Shown in pieces: positions 63,094-64,000 of a stretch of DNA of 64,000 bases; position 1 is the stretch's first letter, and every line of letters begins with the position of its first letter. Origin of the DNA: CAWHQZ01 sp963831645 (GTDB taxonomy: Bacteria > Pseudomonadota > Alphaproteobacteria > Rhizobiales > Aestuariivirgaceae). The notes under the pieces are model-generated. The model did no database searches and had not been told where the DNA came from. It saw only the letters and a list, made by a program, of their open reading frames with translations. Location of the stretch: positions 124,001 to 188,000 of the forward strand of contig CAWHQZ010000006.1 in NCBI GenBank assembly GCA_963831645.1. The letters are read 5' to 3'. The position numbers and the translations under genes were made by a program.

Positions 63094-63693
63094 TCAGGCA
63101 GGCCGTTTGCGCTTCGCCCGAATTTTTGGCGCCCAATATTTCGCCAGCGCCGAGACTGCCTCGGCAAGATCATCGGCATCGACGATATTCGGATAGAAGT
63201 CTTCCCCGACCCATTCACGGAACTCGGCGTGGCGCTCGTGTTTTGGATCGCCGATGGCTTCGAGGAACTCACCATAACCCCAAGGCCCGCCGACGTCTTC
63301 GGGAGGGCAGCGCCCGGCAGCATCGATCAGCCGCGGATACTCCATGCCCGGTTCGGGGTCGACGAGACGCTCGATCTTGACCGTATGTTCCCAGCCGTCA
63401 CCGAAATCATAGAGGTATTTGAGAGGCCTCGAGCCGGCAGCCTCGATTACATCGCCGAGGCTGGCCTTGCGCGCGTCGAGCATGTCGTCGGGTTCGTCGG
63501 GATCGATCATGCCCCACCCGACATCTCCATAACGAATTTCGTAAAGATGGCTGTCGGTTCAGCCCATGGCCCTCTGAATCACGAAATGCAGACGGTCCAG
63601 CCGCAAGGCGAGCGGAACCTCGATGCGGCGCCAAACCGTAGGTTTGACATGCTTGAGAGTGATCTTGAGACGGGCGACGGTGTCTGCGCACAT
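63094..63693 (-). pseudogene. pRiA4b ORF-3-like protein, in-frame stop
   Basis: From ATG 63693 it reads ARLKITLKHVKPTVWRRIEV, PLALRLDRLHFVIQRAMG, then TGA, then TDSHLYEIRYGDVGWGMIDP and LKYLYDFGDGWEHTVKIERL, the classic PRiA4_ORF3 pattern. The stop sits where the family has Trp (RAMGW), a TGG to TGA change with frame kept. Family function is unknown. An ATG at 63510 would still allow the C-terminal 138 residues. Confidence 0.85.
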
Positions 63694-63746
63694 GCGTTGA
63701 GCTTACTACCCTCCTTCACAACCGCCCAGCGCCATTGTGACTTGCT

Positions 63747-64000
63747 CTACGAAGCCCTTGCCATCGCCACGAAGAGCGCGCGCAGCCTTCGCGCCACGGG
63801 CCCCGGCTGGCCGCCTCCGATGCGGCGGCCATCGATCTCCACGATCGGCAGCACGAAGTTGGATGCGCTGGTGAGGAAAGCCTCGTCGGCGCGGTAAGCC
63901 TCGTCCGGAGAAAACGGGCGTTCCGCGATTTCGACCCCGTGCTGCTCGGCGAGCGCAAGGAGCGCCCGACGGGTGACGCCGGAGAGGATGCGATTCGACA
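63747..64000 (-). CDS. D-amino-acid aminotransferase-type class IV aminotransferase, C-terminal part
   Basis: Runs off the right edge. The reverse strand reads NRILSGVTRRALLALAEQHG, VEIAERPFSPDEAYRADEAF, LTSASNFVLPIVEIDG and ends LRALFVAMARAS. This is the fold-type IV C-terminus (ILPGITR-like phosphate site, then FLTS). Closest to Dat, which interconverts D-amino acids and 2-oxoacids. Confidence 0.82.
   Translation of the reverse strand, partial: SNRILSGVTRRALLALAEQHGVEIAERPFSPDEAYRADEAFLTSASNFVLPIVEIDGRRIGGGQPGPVARRLRALFVAMARAS

Noticed and set aside
55168..63693. UGA read as tryptophan (recoding)
   Set aside because: Two genes show TGA at a Trp position, but TGA is used as a normal stop for many genes here, and both carriers look like decayed or miscalled genes.

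Overview
The window is GC-rich DNA from an alphaproteobacterium, most likely of the Hyphomicrobiales (Rhizobiales) type. The evidence is the imuA-imuB-dnaE2 cassette behind a GAAC-N7-GAAC LexA box, the fused ~1150-residue indolepyruvate ferredoxin oxidoreductase, the rhodanese-ChrB/ChrA pair, the VPLPA-CTERM exported protein and the IS content. No rRNA, tRNA or CRISPR array was seen.

Layout. 0-4.2 kb: a large unrecognised protein cut by the window edge, then a protein-arginine deiminase (PAD) homologue with the full set of catalytic residues. 4.2-10.4 kb: a patchwork of broken genes (metallo-beta-lactamase fragment, uxuA fragment, livG and 5'-truncated livF, IS21 remnant, a VPLPA-CTERM protein gene split by an IS701-family element, a 5'-truncated nitrilase). 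10.4-16.7 kb: a GntR regulator and class IV aminotransferase facing a spermidine/putrescine-type ABC transporter operon that ends in an MBL-fold hydrolase. 17.2-23.3 kb: glutamate synthase gltB-gltD. 23.3-38.8 kb: mostly clean housekeeping and catabolic genes (SGNH hydrolase, lytic transglycosylase, galU, hemH, indolepyruvate oxidoreductase, chromate resistance pair, acyl-CoA dehydrogenase, SDR, PuuD-type amidase, haloacid dehalogenase, adenylate cyclase). 38.9-44.5 kb: a PLP enzyme, ccdA, DUF1007 and a nickel/cobalt exporter, a CDGSH protein and a GFA protein. 44.5-47.7 kb: an IS graveyard (IS66, IS6, IS110) beside a PIN toxin with an unusual DUF7662-RHH antitoxin. 47.7-53.3 kb: the SOS mutagenesis cassette. 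53.4-64 kb: cupin, a peroxiredoxin fused to a cyclic-nucleotide-binding domain, a VapB with a broken VapC, metF-like, an ethanolamine-permease/glutamine-synthetase-like/Fe-alcohol-dehydrogenase cluster, a choline-dehydrogenase-like gene, a pRiA4b-type protein and a partial D-amino-acid aminotransferase.

Quality. Single-base frameshifts are very dense from 1 to 21 kb (gltB alone needs about seven) and rare afterwards. Because gltB is broken while the adjacent gltD is intact, many of these are probably consensus errors. Genes described as frameshifted in the left third may therefore be intact in the organism. By contrast, the truncations, the IS701 insertion with its target duplication and the chimeric joins look like real rearrangements or assembly joins.

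How genes work together. The pot-like transporter, MBL hydrolase, aminotransferase and nitrilase-type amidase look like an amine or amino-acid uptake and degradation neighbourhood under the GntR regulator. At 56-61 kb, a permease, a glutamine-synthetase-like ligase, an alcohol dehydrogenase and an N-formylglutamate-amidohydrolase-type enzyme suggest gamma-glutamylated breakdown of an amino alcohol such as ethanolamine. imuA, imuB and dnaE2 together form the SOS-induced translesion mutasome.
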